Below are positions 47,251-60,062 of a stretch of 64,000 bases of DNA, in pieces. Every line of letters begins with the position of its first letter. Position 1 is the stretch's first letter. The notes beneath the pieces are model-generated. The model had not been told where the DNA came from and did not search any database. It was given only the letters and a program-made list of their open reading frames with translations. Source of the stretch: Apostichopus japonicus (Eukaryota > Echinodermata > Holothuroidea > Aspidochirotida > Stichopodidae); assembly GCF_037975245.1 (NCBI RefSeq), contig NC_092579.1, positions 13,190,678 through 13,254,677 on the forward strand, written 5' to 3'. Both the position numbers and the translations under genes were made by a program.

Positions 47251-50200
47251 CCGCTTTGAGTCATATTTGCAAATTAGGTTACATACATTAATCAGTTGTG
47301 AGTGAACAAACGTACCTGCAGTTATTTGAAGTGTTGATAAATCTGGGAAACTCATTACAATATGTGCAAACTATATGACGTGGAGTCTTGCTTTCATCAA
47401 TTTTATATATTTTTTAGCCCTTCATAAGTTAACCCCATAATAACAAGCCCACATATATCTTTTTTTGAATAATGTGATGTTCCTCTTTTCAAAGAAGGCA
47501 ATATAATTTTTTTAAATCGCCCTATGCCACAAACCTGTGTTCAGTATCCTTGAAACGAAGGTTGTGAAAACAAAGGGATAACATAACAGAAAATTAGGCA
47601 TTCACTTCGTTTACATCATGAAATATGTGCATAATAAAATTAAGAAAGGACTTGTAAAATGGTCAATCTTTGATGGATTTTGATGGGGCTTGCAGCTATT
47701 TTCATGATTTCTAATGCCTAAGAGAGTGATTAGGACAATGTTGTTCATAGCGGTTTCCAACTTTCCGCAAACCTTCAACGATGTATCTTGTTATTATGAT
47801 TGCATCTACATAGTAGTGTAAAAGGAAATATAAAATACTACATGGAATGATAGAATACAAGCTATAACAATATATTCTCGTCCCAATCTCACTGTTATAG
47901 CACGTTACAAATCATTGTAGTATTAAACCTAGTTAGGCGTGTCTGCTATATGCATGGTCGGTTCTAAACTGATGATGAATCCTAAAGTTATATTGACAGA
48001 ACAACAGGTCTTTACTGTGTAGCCTACATCATAACGTTCATACAGTATTACAAACGTAATACGAATTATCGATTGGGAAAGCCTCGCTGGAGATGTAGAA
48101 AAGCAATTTTGGCAAATGATATAAATAACCTTGATGTCATGTCAATTTAATGGCCGTGACGAATCGAGAAAGAGAGCGAGGACGGTTTTGAACATATTTA
48201 TCTTTTCGTGCTGTCAATGGCACTATATATGATATGAAAGACTTCCATTATATTAATATCGCATATACACACAGTCATCTTCTTCACTATTGGTTGGTTT
48301 ACAATATCACGTGTGCTGCGATATTAATGGAGTATAACACATCATTGTGAATAACTTACGAATAGCTTAATGCACAAAGAACTTAATTCCTTGGATTTCA
48401 AACAACTGTACCGATATCCTAATGAACTAAACCTATTGTTGCTTTATTAATAAAAAGGGGGTCATGTGTTATTTCGCCATATAGATATTTTGTTTTCTTT
48501 TTAGGAAACGGAACTGAATCACGGGAAAGAAATTAATACATTGAGTGTGTATATATGAATATAGGCCTAATGTTGGTGATAATGAGAGTGGCTGATATCT
48601 GCGCATGCACTTTACTTCGTACACTTTGTTTCAAGACAGAGCAATGCGTGGCATCATGTGGTAAACCTTAAAGGGGCATATAAGGTTAATCATTCGCTTA
48701 GAAAATTGCAGGCGATGTACTCACATCATATATAGCATGGTACCGTTACGCAGTATTAGTAGCGAATTGTTGTAGTTTACAGTAACACAATATTCCATCA
48801 AAGTATATAACACAAACATGTCATAAACTTATGGATATTACAGTACATAGAAGAACACGAAAAGAACACCACTTCAGTTTAAGTTCTACAGCCAGTAGGC
48901 CTACAAACGAAATTACGACACCAGTCAGAACAAAAAAAGTACAATTACATTGTGTTGGCATTAAAGTCTTTCAAACTTGGCTATGTAATGACCGATGACG
49001 TCATGCGACGTCATAAGTTAGCACCCACTTGTGGCAGGTGACTGACTGAGTCACATGTAGGCCTAATACCCAGTTATAACGCATACCATTTAAGGTAAAT
49101 ATAATATCAACATGACCCTTAACAGAGAATTATATATAACTTATTATCCAATACAGAATTTTATTTTTTAGCAAACAAAGGCAATGAAACGGACTGTCTT
49201 TCGTTTGTACACTTCCTTGGATGGAGACTTAAACCACAAATATAAATCATTCATGTTACTTTGCACTTTTGTTGAACTAGAGCAGCAGTATAATCTTCCC
49301 GGTTCCAATAGTCTCAATTAAATTTTCTCCTATACTGAACTAACATTTCTGTACGGTGTGTATACTAATTTGTTGAATGCGTGAAATTTACAATCCTAGT
49401 CAAAGTTCCTAAACTTCTGGTCATCAAAATAATGCCTCTTCCTCATGCAAGGCGAATCAAATTTGACTATAGTTGTTGTTTCAAACAAGAATGCTTCAAA
49501 GCAGGTGTCAAACGTTTTCTGCAAACATATCGCCATATTTTACCTTAGATATTTATGGCAAATGTTTCGTGACATTATGGCGTCACTATATATTACATAC
49601 TGCTTTTTACGCGTTATGATAAGGGTTATTGTGTACACAAGACTTCACAAATAACATTTTAAACTAAGGATTATACTGTAATATATAACCCATGGACTTT
49701 TATCATCTCTTATCCACTCTAGGCGGCGGGTTTAATGTCTGTCGCATACTTTCTAGCTGTGTCTATACTTGTTTAACCTCAAGGCATAAAGTTAACGTAA
49801 TAAAGGTGCAATTGATGAAGCTTGTCAAATATTTGACATGTTTCTGGTATAAGAGGTCATGAGGGCACTTATCTTACCACTCGCAAAGATCGTGCCTCCT
49901 TCGCCTGAGCCTTTAGTATACTTCAAAAATCATATCTAAAAACGTCATAAAGCAGTTTTTATACGGTTTGCAAATATTTCAGGCATTTTGTGTTGTCTAA
50001 CGGTTTTTTTTTTCTGCGGAAGGCAATAACTCACTCATACAGGTTGTGGATTTTGAAAGCAAATATATAAACATGTGCACTATTATTATCCAACCAATGC
50101 TTGCCTTAATATAATATTCAACGCCATTCCGGGAGTCGTGCATGTATATAGTTGGTTGCATGTTTGATCAGTTGGCAAAAGAGCTGTATATATTTGCCAA

Positions 50201-50366
50201 TAACGCCCAACGCCATGAAAGAGGTTTAAATACTTTAACATTGACACAAATAGTATCACTACTATGTAGTCGCCCAACAAAGCTCTATGAGAAGTGCTCA
50301 CACCTTTGCCTTATTCCCATCTTTAGCCGGTCGCATTAATTAGCGAACTGAAGCTAGCTTTGTTTC
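47251..50366. other. Intergenic, upstream of TRIM-like gene
   Basis: No recognised gene. Two cAMP-response-type sites lie close together at about 48994-49016 (TGACGTCA and GACGTCATAA). The last few hundred bases should contain the promoter of the downstream gene; I saw no decisive core element. Confidence 0.4.
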
Positions 50367-50426
50367 TTGAAAACGAATCGTTTATATTCTTTTATCTGTT
50401 CTATTTTACCTATCCAGTTGTCTATC

Positions 50427-53341
50427 ATGGCTCAAAACAAAGTTGCAAGCGGAGACGTGATGGAAAATATCGAGAGATTCCGTACCTGCCCAATCTGCAA
50501 AAAAGAATTGAGCGATGCTCGGAGACTTCCTTGTGCCCATCGTTTCTGCCTAAAGTGCCTCGACCGAGCTGTGCGAGGATTTCAGGCAAAGAGCCAAGGT
50601 CAAAATTTTCCATGCCCAAAATGTCAGGAAGAAGTCCCCATTCCGCATCGAGGTGCCGTAGATATGAAGAAAGATTTGTGGGTTTCTGAAATGCGCAGTC
50701 TTGCGGAACTGCGAGACAAGTTGGCATCGAATACGAAATCGGGCACTTGTGGCTGTTGCTCCAACGATGAAGATCTCATAGCTTACTGCACCGATTGCGA
50801 TGGTTTCGTCTGTGCGAATTGTTGCAATTTACACGAAAAGATAGCTCTATTGAAATCACATACCAACATTTTCAAACTCGACAATAACATGACAGGAAAG
50901 AAAGGTAAAATTGACCTCACGAAACTCATTTCTATAATGGCCGCACCAAAGTGTCCCGATCATAGGGGCATGGAATTGGAATTAAGTTGTCGCACGTGTG
51001 ATAACTGTTTGATATGCTTAAAATGTGCCTTAATAGGCCATGCTGATCACGAAAAAGAAGAGATTTCTGAGAGGGTGAGAACACTTCGTGTGGAATTGCA
51101 TAAAGAGGGAGCTGACCTCACCTCCAAACGACAGAAATCACTGGCTTGCCGAAATCACAACGAAAAGAATAGCGAGAAGATCAGCTATATGTTTGAGAAC
51201 ATCACCAGCGGCATTGAGAATAAGCATAAATTAGGAATGACGAAATGCGAGGAAGAAGAGGAACTGTTGACGTCAGCCGACGTTGAAGGGATGGAACAAA
51301 TCAAGAGTGGCCGAGATATGGATCTCGTCAGCTACGAGAAGAAGGCAGAGGATGGCATCGAAGCGGTGAAGAGAGAAATGATGAACAGGATTAATGCCAT
51401 CAAAGAAGATCTAGATGCCAAGAAGAAAAATCGAAACGATCATGCCCAGCGTCAACTTGAAGTCGTCGAAGCAAGAATGAATGCCAAGAAGAAAGGCATC
51501 AACGAGAGACGCCAACGACTCACCGAAGACAAAGACAAGCTTTTGCATGTGGTTTCATCATGTAAAAAATCGGTGCTTAATCAGTTGATTGGTTGCAATA
51601 AAACCATCGACGAAGTCTTGATTCGGCTGAAGTATGTCAGCGAGAATGTCGATGCTGTCCAACAGGTATCGAGTGAATGGTCGTTTGTTGAGACAGTCTC
51701 TGACCTTTTATTCACGATGGGTAACATGAGCAAGACACTCGATGATATCCAGGTCCAATCGCAGTCACTTAACACACCTGCTTTGTCATTTGATCCAAAC
51801 AACGACCCGTATCAAATTGGCCATCTCATGTGGACGATGAATCGGAAGTTCAAAGTCATTCAAGGCGGTCGCTTTGGCAAGAATGACTGGAAAGTCGACG
51901 ATGTCTCTTCGGTTGCGAGAGGATGTATGGTGATTGCCGGGACAACCCCTACCAAGGAATCAGCGGTAGACTTCATCAACAGAGATACTGGCCAAACCAC
52001 GGAAGCGAAGGATTTTCTTTTCGAAGATAGTGACCCTTGGTGCCTCTGCAGGGCAAATGATAATCGCATGTTGGCCTGTAAGGGTTCCAACGTGGAAGTC
52101 CTGAACGCCAGCAGTGGTGAGAGCTTACGGAAACTAAGTATGAAGAAAATACCACGATGGAGACAAGACGATAGGCTCGTTAGTGTCGCGTATGATGGAA
52201 ATATGAATGAAGTCATGGTATGTCGACAAAAGTCGAACGAGGTCTTTGTCTTTGACCGGGACCTAAAATATTTGCGATCTTTCAAAATGCCAGGTCCTAG
52301 TAAAGGACCATTCTCAATGATGGTCAGTGGTGACATGTTGTTGGCATGTACCCTCCTCAAAGAAGGATATGGGATAGGTGTTGATTTGGGAACAACCAAT
52401 GTCATAACACGATTCCAACCGATCCAAAGTAGCCACAAAGGTATGAGTATCTGTTGTGATGCCGAACATCTCGTCTACATTTTGTGGAGAAGGGAACGTG
52501 ACGTTTGGGTAGTTCAGTATGATACCAACGGACAACCGATGATTGGGTTACCAGTACACGCTCGCGCCACTCTGATTACCGTATCAAGAGCCAAAGACGG
52601 TTCCGAAGACTTGGTGGTGGGAACACGTGATGGGCGTTTGGCGTTTTACAAACTGGTAAGAAAACTATTTTTTTCTTCAAAGTTTTATGTGTACATACAC
52701 TGACAGGTTGGATTAACCGTTGTTTCCGAATCGATTATAGAGTCGATAACTTGACTCTATAAGTCACGAAGCTAACAACCTGAAAGGCTGATATGCCGCT
52801 AATAGAAAATGTTCCACCTGCTACTCACAGCAGGGCACTTTACCCTCAATTACATTCCAATTGTCTAACGTTTCAAACTCCTTTCTTAGCATCTGGAAGT
52901 CAATTTAGGTAAAAAAAAACATTAAGCAATTCAATACATTTCGTGTGATTTCCTTATAAAGATTGTTTAACATACTACCACTTAAACTGGTACGTCAAAT
53001 ACATATGTACTCTGATTTGTTTCATCTTCTCACAGCCATTACGCAAGTCGACCGCTTTGAAAAATCATTCAACATGGTTTGGTGGAATCGAGCAAGATAT
53101 TTTAGACAAGTATCTTTCTCGTCGCTTTCACTGGCAGTGTACCACGCATAATTACGAGTTGAAAGAAGCGCTTGATGTCGATCTCAGCCGCCATGTCGTT
53201 GTGACTCCCCCAATAACAACGCCAACCCCAACGGCATCGCCAGCGCCATCGCCAAGGCCAACTCCAAGGCCAACGCCACCACCGTCGATGGATAATAGTC
53301 AACAACGCAACGTTAGCCGCGATTATACGTTACTGGTGTAG
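50427..53341 (+). CDS. TRIM-like RING/B-box E3 ubiquitin ligase
   Basis: Two coding exons, 50427-52655 and 53036-53341 (TAG), join in phase 0 across a GT-AG intron to give 844 residues. The RING is C3HC4: C21, C24, C36, H38, C41, C44, C63, C66. A B-box 1-like zinc module follows at about 108-146 and a B-box 2 at 176-212 (CPDH...C..C..C...H..H). Residues about 225-445 are charged and heptad-like, fitting a coiled coil. Residues about 480-743 resemble a beta-propeller by repeated short strands (for example NEVFVFDRDLKYLRSF) but have no clear NHL signature. The tail from about 800 is Pro/Thr/Ser-rich. RING/B-box/coiled-coil proteins are E3 ligases, often in innate immunity or RNA regulation; the role here is unknown. 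I chose ATG 50427 because CTATCCAG just before it may be an acceptor; an in-frame ATG at 50367 would add 20 residues. Related to TRIM56/TRIM71-like families, not assignable further. Confidence 0.88.
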
Positions 53342-53812
53342 ATATAGCTGTCACTATAACAACCGTTTAACATTTTTTACACAATTTTGTACAACGCAAA
53401 GGTCGGAAATCAGAATGTAATCAGGATTTTGTACTGTATGTTTATATGGGGGTGCGGTGGGGGGGGGGGGGTGAGGAGGGGGTGAGATGAGGTGCAAGAC
53501 CTATGTAGCCTGTTATTTAGCAAAGTGGAGCCACTGAGCAGGATTTTACACCGATATGAAATGTTGGTAAATGATGTAGTATAGTAAATGTTCTTATATG
53601 GCACGTGGGCACTATGGCACGTGATAAAGGGTGCGGACAAATTTAACGTGGCAGCTGCATGGATTTTGTCCCTACCTGTTAGCATCGTAACAGCCACTAC
53701 GTTTTAGTGCTAGGTGTATGTCAGTGGTATTTGCGGCTCAATATATCAAAGGGTTTACACTTACAAGGTTTTTGGTTCCTTGCTTTAGCAAAAGGAACCT
53801 ATGCAGTCAGGT
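53342..53812. other. 3' flank of the TRIM-like gene
   Basis: Probable 3' UTR then intergenic DNA; no canonical AATAAA was seen close to the stop. A G run lies at about 53457-53471. Confidence 0.4.
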
Positions 53813-53816
53813 TGGC

Positions 53817-53848
<32 letters not shown>

Positions 53849-53862
53849 GTGTGTGTGTCTAT
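53813..53862. repeat. TG/TATG microsatellite
   Basis: GT repeats interrupted by TATG units. Confidence 0.9.
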
Positions 53863-53969
53863 GACACTTGCTTGGGTACGCTCTATCTCAATAAGGGAAT
53901 GTTAGATTGAGGCCAAACTTGGACAATAGATCCGCCATATGGAGAAGGTGTGCCCTATTGTTTTTGGTG

Positions 53970-55800
53970 CCCACAAAGGTCACCAAAGGTCAGTTATGGT
54001 CCAAAAACCGAAAAAATTAAAACTGCAATAACTCCCAGTGCCAATGTGCGACAAGATTGATATTTTGGGACAAGTTGTGAACTGGTTAGGGGAGCATTTT
54101 CAAACTTAACGGTCATGTGATCCGAGGTCACCAAAGGTCAATTAATGATAAAAAACTAGTATTTTTGCAATAACTTGAGAACGAAATGTCTGTTAGGGTT
54201 GGGAGTTGCCTCAATGTAATCCAATTGTCGACCCGCATCTGGGTGACCCTTGACCTCAATTTGACCTCTGGTGACCTTTTCGTGTTTTTGGGATTTTTAC
54301 AGTTTCGATGCTATTTTCAGATGTCAAAGGTACCTTCTGATCATAAATGTCAATAGGTTGACCCCGTGTGACCTTTATGTGCGAAGTTATATGGGGTCAA
54401 AGTTTTTCGGTCAGAGTTAGGATGGTTGTACAGACTTTTGGTTTTGTTTTTTGGAATCAGGAGATTAAACTACATCTGAAACCAAGGTCAAAAGGTCAAA
54501 GGTCACATTAGAAAAAATGTGCTTATTTTGGGAGGAAACGAGCAAAAAAGAAAATGTTTGGTTTTGATGCTAGATTTGGATATCAAAGGTACCTTCCGAT
54601 CAAAAATGTCAATTGGTTGACACCCGTGTGACCTTCGTGTGCGAAGTTATACGAGGTCAAAGTTAATTTTCAGACATTTAATGCAACAACTCCCAGTTCC
54701 AAGGTGTGACATGGTTGATATTTTTGGACAAGTTGCAAATGGTATAGGGGAATATTTTCAAAGTTAACGGTCATGTGATCCGAGGTCACCAAAGGTCAAT
54801 TAATGTCAAAAAACTAGTATTTTGGGGGTAGAAAATGGGCAAGGAAAAAAATGTTTGAATTTTTATAGTTTGATGCTCTAATTTAGGTCTCATCAATCAA
54901 AAATGTCAATAAGTTGACCCAAGGTGACCTTTGTATGTTAAGTTATATGAGGTCAAAGTTAATTTTCAGACATTTAGTGTAATAACTCCAAGTGCCAAGG
55001 TGTTACACAGTTGATATTTTGAGACAAGTTGCAAATGGTATAGGGGAATATTTTCAAACTTAACGGTCATGTGATCCGAGGTCACCAAAGGTCAATTAAT
55101 GATAAAAAACTAGTATTTTTTGCGATAACTTGAGAACAAATTGTCCGTTAGGGTTGGGAGTTGCTTCAATGTAATCCAATTGTCGACCCGCATCTGGGTG
55201 ACCCTTGACCTCAATTTGACCTCTGGTGACCTCTGGTGACCTTTTTAGTGTTTTAGGGATTTTTACAGTTTTGATGCTATTTTCAGATGTCAAAGGTACC
55301 TTCTGATCATAAATGTCAATGGGTTGACCCCCATTTGACCTTCGTGTGCGAAGTTATTTGAGGTCAAAGTTAATTTTCACACATTTAATGCAATAACTCC
55401 CAGTGCCAAGGTGTGACAAGGTTGATTTTTTTGGACAAGTTGCAAATGGTATAGGGGAATATTTTCAAACTTAACGGTCATGTGATCCAAGGTCACCAAA
55501 GGTCAGCTAATGTTAAAAAGTAGTATTATGGGGGAGAAAATGGGCAAAGACAAAATGTTTGAATTTTTTACAGTCATGCTCTATTTAGGTCTCACCGATC
55601 AAAAATTTCAATTGGTTGACCTCCGGGTGACCTTTGTGTGTGAAGTTACATACAAGTTCAAAGTTAATTTTTTGACATTTAATGCAATTAAATCTCAATG
55701 CCAAGGTGTGACATGGTTGATATTTTGGGACAAGTTGTGAATGGGGTGGTGGAACATTTTGAAACTTAAAGGTCATGTCATCTGAGGTCACCATTGTTAT
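53970..55800. repeat. Imperfect long repeats rich in AGGTCA
   Basis: Blocks of about 300 bp recur: GGTCATGTGATCCGAGGTCA occurs at about 54112, 54769 and 55065, with variants near 55477 and 55776. Each is followed by CCAAAGGTCAATTAATG or a near match. A longer section (CGACCCGCATCTGGGTGACC and onward) is duplicated 953 bp apart. AGGTCA half-sites are very frequent in both orientations and form AGGTCA-N4-AGGTCA pairs. No coding frame of interest. Confidence 0.85.
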
Positions 55801-57153
55801 CATATCTGTTGACACGCTTGTAGGTCTCTTATATTTCTTACATTTGCGACGCCATATTTAGATCTCAAAAGTGCCTTTTGATAAAAAATCCGGTCACATT
55901 TTGTGATCACAAAAGTGTTGGCTATAGTGTTGGTTACTTTATGGGAACATGTAGGACCACAATTACTTGGACTATTTGAGCCCAATCTTGCTTGATAATG
56001 TTATGTGTATTGTCATATACCCCAAGCAAGGAACCACAGTGCCCTTGGGCTCTTGTTATTTTATGCTTTGGTTAAGGTTGTTTTTTATTCTTTTAGTACA
56101 TTTGTTTGTATTTTGTATATTTTAAATGTTATCTTTCTTTTATTGACATCTTTTCTTGTTTCTACTTTTACATGAACGTAAATTAAGCCAATCCAAATGT
56201 AGTGTAGTATCCTCGGTATACAATGTTATTAATAATTGATTTTAGTTAATTACTTGTATTCATTCTGTACTGCAGCTGAAAGTAATACAGTAGAAAGTTG
56301 TCAAGATATAAGTAATGAAAAAAAAAAGAAATTTTTTAAAACATTTATTAGAAAGTTGAGAAATAATACCAAGCGGTTGGAAGAATCCACCCCAACTCAC
56401 ATACCTTAGATAAGGTAAGAGCGTTTACTGTACATTATATTAAACCTATATACAAAACCCTTATACGTTTAGCAAGATTTATCGCTTAATTTTCTTCAGT
56501 ACGCATTAGCACGCTATAGCTTAGACAACATATCCGGTATATTATCATGATGAAAAATGAGTGTTAACCATTAAATAATTAAACTATATGATACCGGTTT
56601 CTAGTGTTGATTATATACGTCTTACACACGCATATCATAGCAACTTGTTTGTGGGTATATGTGTGTGTCTGGATGTACGTGTGTGCATGGAGCGGTTATA
56701 GCTCCATGGTGTGTGTAAGTAGCCCAGGGTATCTACGGACCACATTGTTGTAAAGACAAACAGACGCCTAATTGTCATATATATTGTAAAGATATACGTC
56801 TTTGGAATGTCATAAGTAAACACACTGAATGGCCTGCATATATAAATCACACTGCCGGTGGGAACTATGCTAACATTGGTAACCGTTGTTTTACTAGGGA
56901 GGTTTTACCGATTCAATCATCACCAGGGACAGCAGTCACGGTGGGAACTTTTAAAATGCTGTAACGGTAATCTGTATTGATGACAATGTACCGACGTTTG
57001 TTTGTTTTCCAGTCCAATCTCACCTGTACAGGGTGGTTAAGGAACAACATGAAAATATTCTTTATTTGTTCTTCCTCGGCATGCCACCTCGAACTTGATC
57101 GAAGTTATTATTATGTTGGTCTGATGACCTATATAATTTTACGATGTGATACC
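55801..57153. other. Intergenic, nothing recognised
   Basis: AT-rich DNA without recognisable genes or bounded elements. Confidence 0.45.
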
Positions 57154-57390
57154 TGGAGTGTTAGCTCAGTGGTTCACACCGGTGCCTTTCAATCATAAGG
57201 TCCCCGGTTCGAGTCACTCCCAGATTAATGTATGTCGTCCAGTTACAGAGTTGTTGACAATTCATAATCATGGACGTTAAATATGAATGTGAGAGACTGA
57301 CTTCGGTCAACTTGCTGCTTTGATAAGCCAATAAGGCTTCTTCGCGAGTTCCTGCTTGCAGGAGGATCTAAAATACATACATAGCTGGCG
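57154..57390 (+). mobile_element. tRNA-derived SINE
   Basis: The head GGAGTGTTAGCTCAGTGG has an A box, and GGTTCGAGTCACTCC has a B box and pairs with the 5' GGAGTG. A body follows with CATGGACGTTAAATATGAA and GACTTCGGTCAACTTGCTGC, a pattern known from invertebrate SINEs. The anticodon arm does not fold properly, so it is not a working tRNA gene. The 3' end is approximate. Confidence 0.7.
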
Positions 57391-57629
57391 GTGTTTGTGC
57401 TATTCTTTGATACCCACGTAATCATGTCGGAGCTTCTGATGAATATTCATGAGTTGAACATATACGCGCTCACTGCGCATGTGGACAATTGTTCTTTAGC
57501 TGGCCTTTCATGTTATCCTTGAGAAAGTACTCATAGGGACAACAGTAAGCCCATATGAGCAGTATAAGATTATAGAAGCTTCTGTTAAATAAATAAGTTC
57601 GGAACTGTTCACACGGTCAGTAAGATCAT

Positions 57630-57797
57630 GGCTAAGATCATGTGTAGTATCTGTTCCCTTTCGAGGGGAATGGTGATGCACACCCGATGATGATCACACA
57701 GTCACAGTCCCGATGCAAGGGGACTGGGGATGAGAGCGGATCAGTCGTTTGGTAGTTTGGTTTTCGTGCCCAGGTTCTTCCTTGGGCGATTTTTCCT
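57630..57797 (+). ncRNA. U2-headed repeat, 5'-truncated dispersed copy
   Basis: Begins at U2 nucleotide 19 (GGCTAAGATCATGTGTAGTA) and then has the same hairpin and body as the 26630 copy: TTCCCTTTCGAGGGGAA, GATGATCACACAGTCACAG, and a final GCCCAGG...CCTTGGGC hairpin with a T-rich end. It carries the same A-to-T change in the head. It is far from the array and truncated at the 5' end, as expected after retroposition. Confidence 0.65.
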
Positions 57798-59683
57798 TAA
57801 AAAGTAGCATCAGAAAGTTGTAATAATTGGTTGTGTGGGAGCTGTGTTAGCTATATATAAGTTGAGTAAGCCATAATGTATAAGCTATAACACATGTTGT
57901 ACACAAAGTAAGTTGTTTAAGTTGTTAGCGCTAAAATTAAAATCAAGCTATGTAATATTTTCTTAGTATCAGTTTATATTGGTATAGGGACGCGGGGAAT
58001 TCATTATGAATTGTTTTTTTACTTTTGACTTGCATTACTGTGTAGGCTAGGCTTCATAAAACCACTTGTTTGTGTGTCTTAGTCCTGTAGTGTATATCTT
58101 TCCATATGTAAAACACTCCATATTTGCACCACCGTAAACTAGATAGCTGTTCATAAGAACTATAAAAATTCTGTCATATCCGGAGCACATTAAAGCAGCA
58201 TTATCGCAGTAATGTACGATTATTCCTCTTGTAATCTATTTCCCCCTTTTCTCTCTATTTAACTTTTGTTCCACATAAGTAAGAAATGAATGACCATCTG
58301 ATACCATTAAATCGATGCAGTCAGAAGGCAAACTCTCTAGCGCTGTAAAATAAAAGGTCTCAATCTACGATCATGCATATAACCCGCCTGGTATGTTTCT
58401 ATATGGGCCTATACAATTATATACTAGCCAGAATGACAGATAACGCTGCATATATACTAAGTTATACACCTCATCCCCTCCTCCTTGCTGCGGCTCCCAC
58501 ACTCCCGATCCCCATATCCCTCACGCGGTCCCCAGTATACGCACCTTAATGGTAATTACAGTACTCGTCGCTCACACGATTATAATAAGGGCTCCTCTGG
58601 AAGCAGTGCTTCTGCACTGAGCAGGACTACCCTCATTAAAGATGACAACAATCTATAAAAAAAAAGAGTAATCTAAGGGGAAAACGTACGTAATTCAAGA
58701 TTGGAATAGTAAGCTACATCTTTTTGCAGTCCCCCCCCCCCCGTTTGTGAGTATACATCCCCACCCCATAGAGCAACATTCTCTCTCTCAACATCTCTTT
58801 CTCTCTCGATCGCTCTCCTTTATCGTGCTAAACTTATATAAGACGGCGGCGTACGAGAGGAAGCACAAATATTTAAGCTCTTAAAGGTAACCCAGTTTAA
58901 TTCTCGTAATCCCGAAAGCAAACACTGTGACCCATCCAATAACTCGTTCCTATATACACACATGTTCCGCAAATTTAGTCTTACTACTTATAACTGCTGT
59001 CAATACATATAGATATGTCCTTGAAACTTGTGGCAAACAACCCTGACCTATTCCACTCAAATACTGCGTTCAAATTGTCATGTGATCAATCACATATAAC
59101 ATCGAGGTGACATCTGGGGGAATTTCTTATTTGGCTTTTTAATTTCAGGTACAGCTATAGTGTATTCGTACTTTTATCGCTTCTCTCGATCACTCGCCAA
59201 AAGCCATTTCTCGATAAATCGGTTGACTTCCATTTGTTGAAACCTGATCTCCATATAGGCCTATTTCGTTTTTGAAATAACTTTAATTCGTGTCGAAGGT
59301 CACAATTCTTTACTATGCCTCTGATATCACACAATGATTACATTTCATGGTTTACGTCACTTTTGGTCCCCTATGCATTCACTGACGGTATACAGAAAGT
59401 CATCGACAAATCCATGAAATATAAATGAAACGCCTGGAGGAGTGAAATCTTAGATTTCAATCAAAATTAGAAAACAATATCTTCAGTTTTCAATGTAGGC
59501 CTAGGTAAACTTTATGTCAGAAGGAAGTATTTGAAGTTGATTTCTCATAAAATTCTTTCTTTTTTCCATATTGTCACAAAAAATAGTTGAAGACATTTGA
59601 TTGGTATACGCTATATAAAGACTAAACTAATAAGGAATCTTCAAGTGAAATTATTTTATAGAAAAACTTTGGGTAGGGAGTGG
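57798..59683. other. Intergenic, nothing recognised
   Basis: A C run at about 58731-58742, then CT-rich simple sequence (58780-58815) followed by TTATATAAGACGGCGGCG, which looks TATA-like but has no gene after it that I can recognise. Confidence 0.4.
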
Positions 59684-59691
59684 GAGGGGAG

Positions 59692-60054
59692 CAGTGGCGT
59701 AGGAAGGTACTTTTGAGTGGGGGGGCTGAAGACTGATGGCCGGCCTGGGGGAGGGGTCTAAGGGGAGGGGGTGTCCCCCTCCCCTTTGGAATTTTTTGCA
59801 TTTCCAGGTAGTCTCAGATGCAATTTGGTGCAATATAGCACACTTCAACACTCACTCCATATTGTAAACTTAATTTTGTATTTTCACCAGGCCTTAGATG
59901 CAATTTGGTGCTCCAAATGAGTTTTTATTCTCATTTGGAAATGAAAAAGGGGTTTTCTGACTTGCGAAGCGGGGGGGCGGAATGATACTTCCGCCCCTCC
60001 ACATTTTTCACTGGGGGGGCTGGCGCCCCCCAGCCCCCGGTTCCTACGCCCTTG
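59692..60054. mobile_element. hAT-like element, 363 bp
   Basis: The left end is CAGTGGCGTAGGAAGG; the right end, inverted, is CAAGGGCGTAGGAACCGG. An exact 8-bp duplication GAGGGGAG lies at 59684-59691 and 60055-60062. The interior contains a duplicated GATGCAATTTGGTGC and G/C runs near the ends. Confidence 0.85.
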
Positions 60055-60062
60055 GAGGGGAG

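Noticed and set aside
50425-52535. Minus-strand open frames inside the TRIM-like exon
   Set aside because: Shadows of the coding strand with no family features.
57154-57226. tRNA gene
   Set aside because: The acceptor pairs, but the anticodon loop is malformed and a SINE-like body follows.
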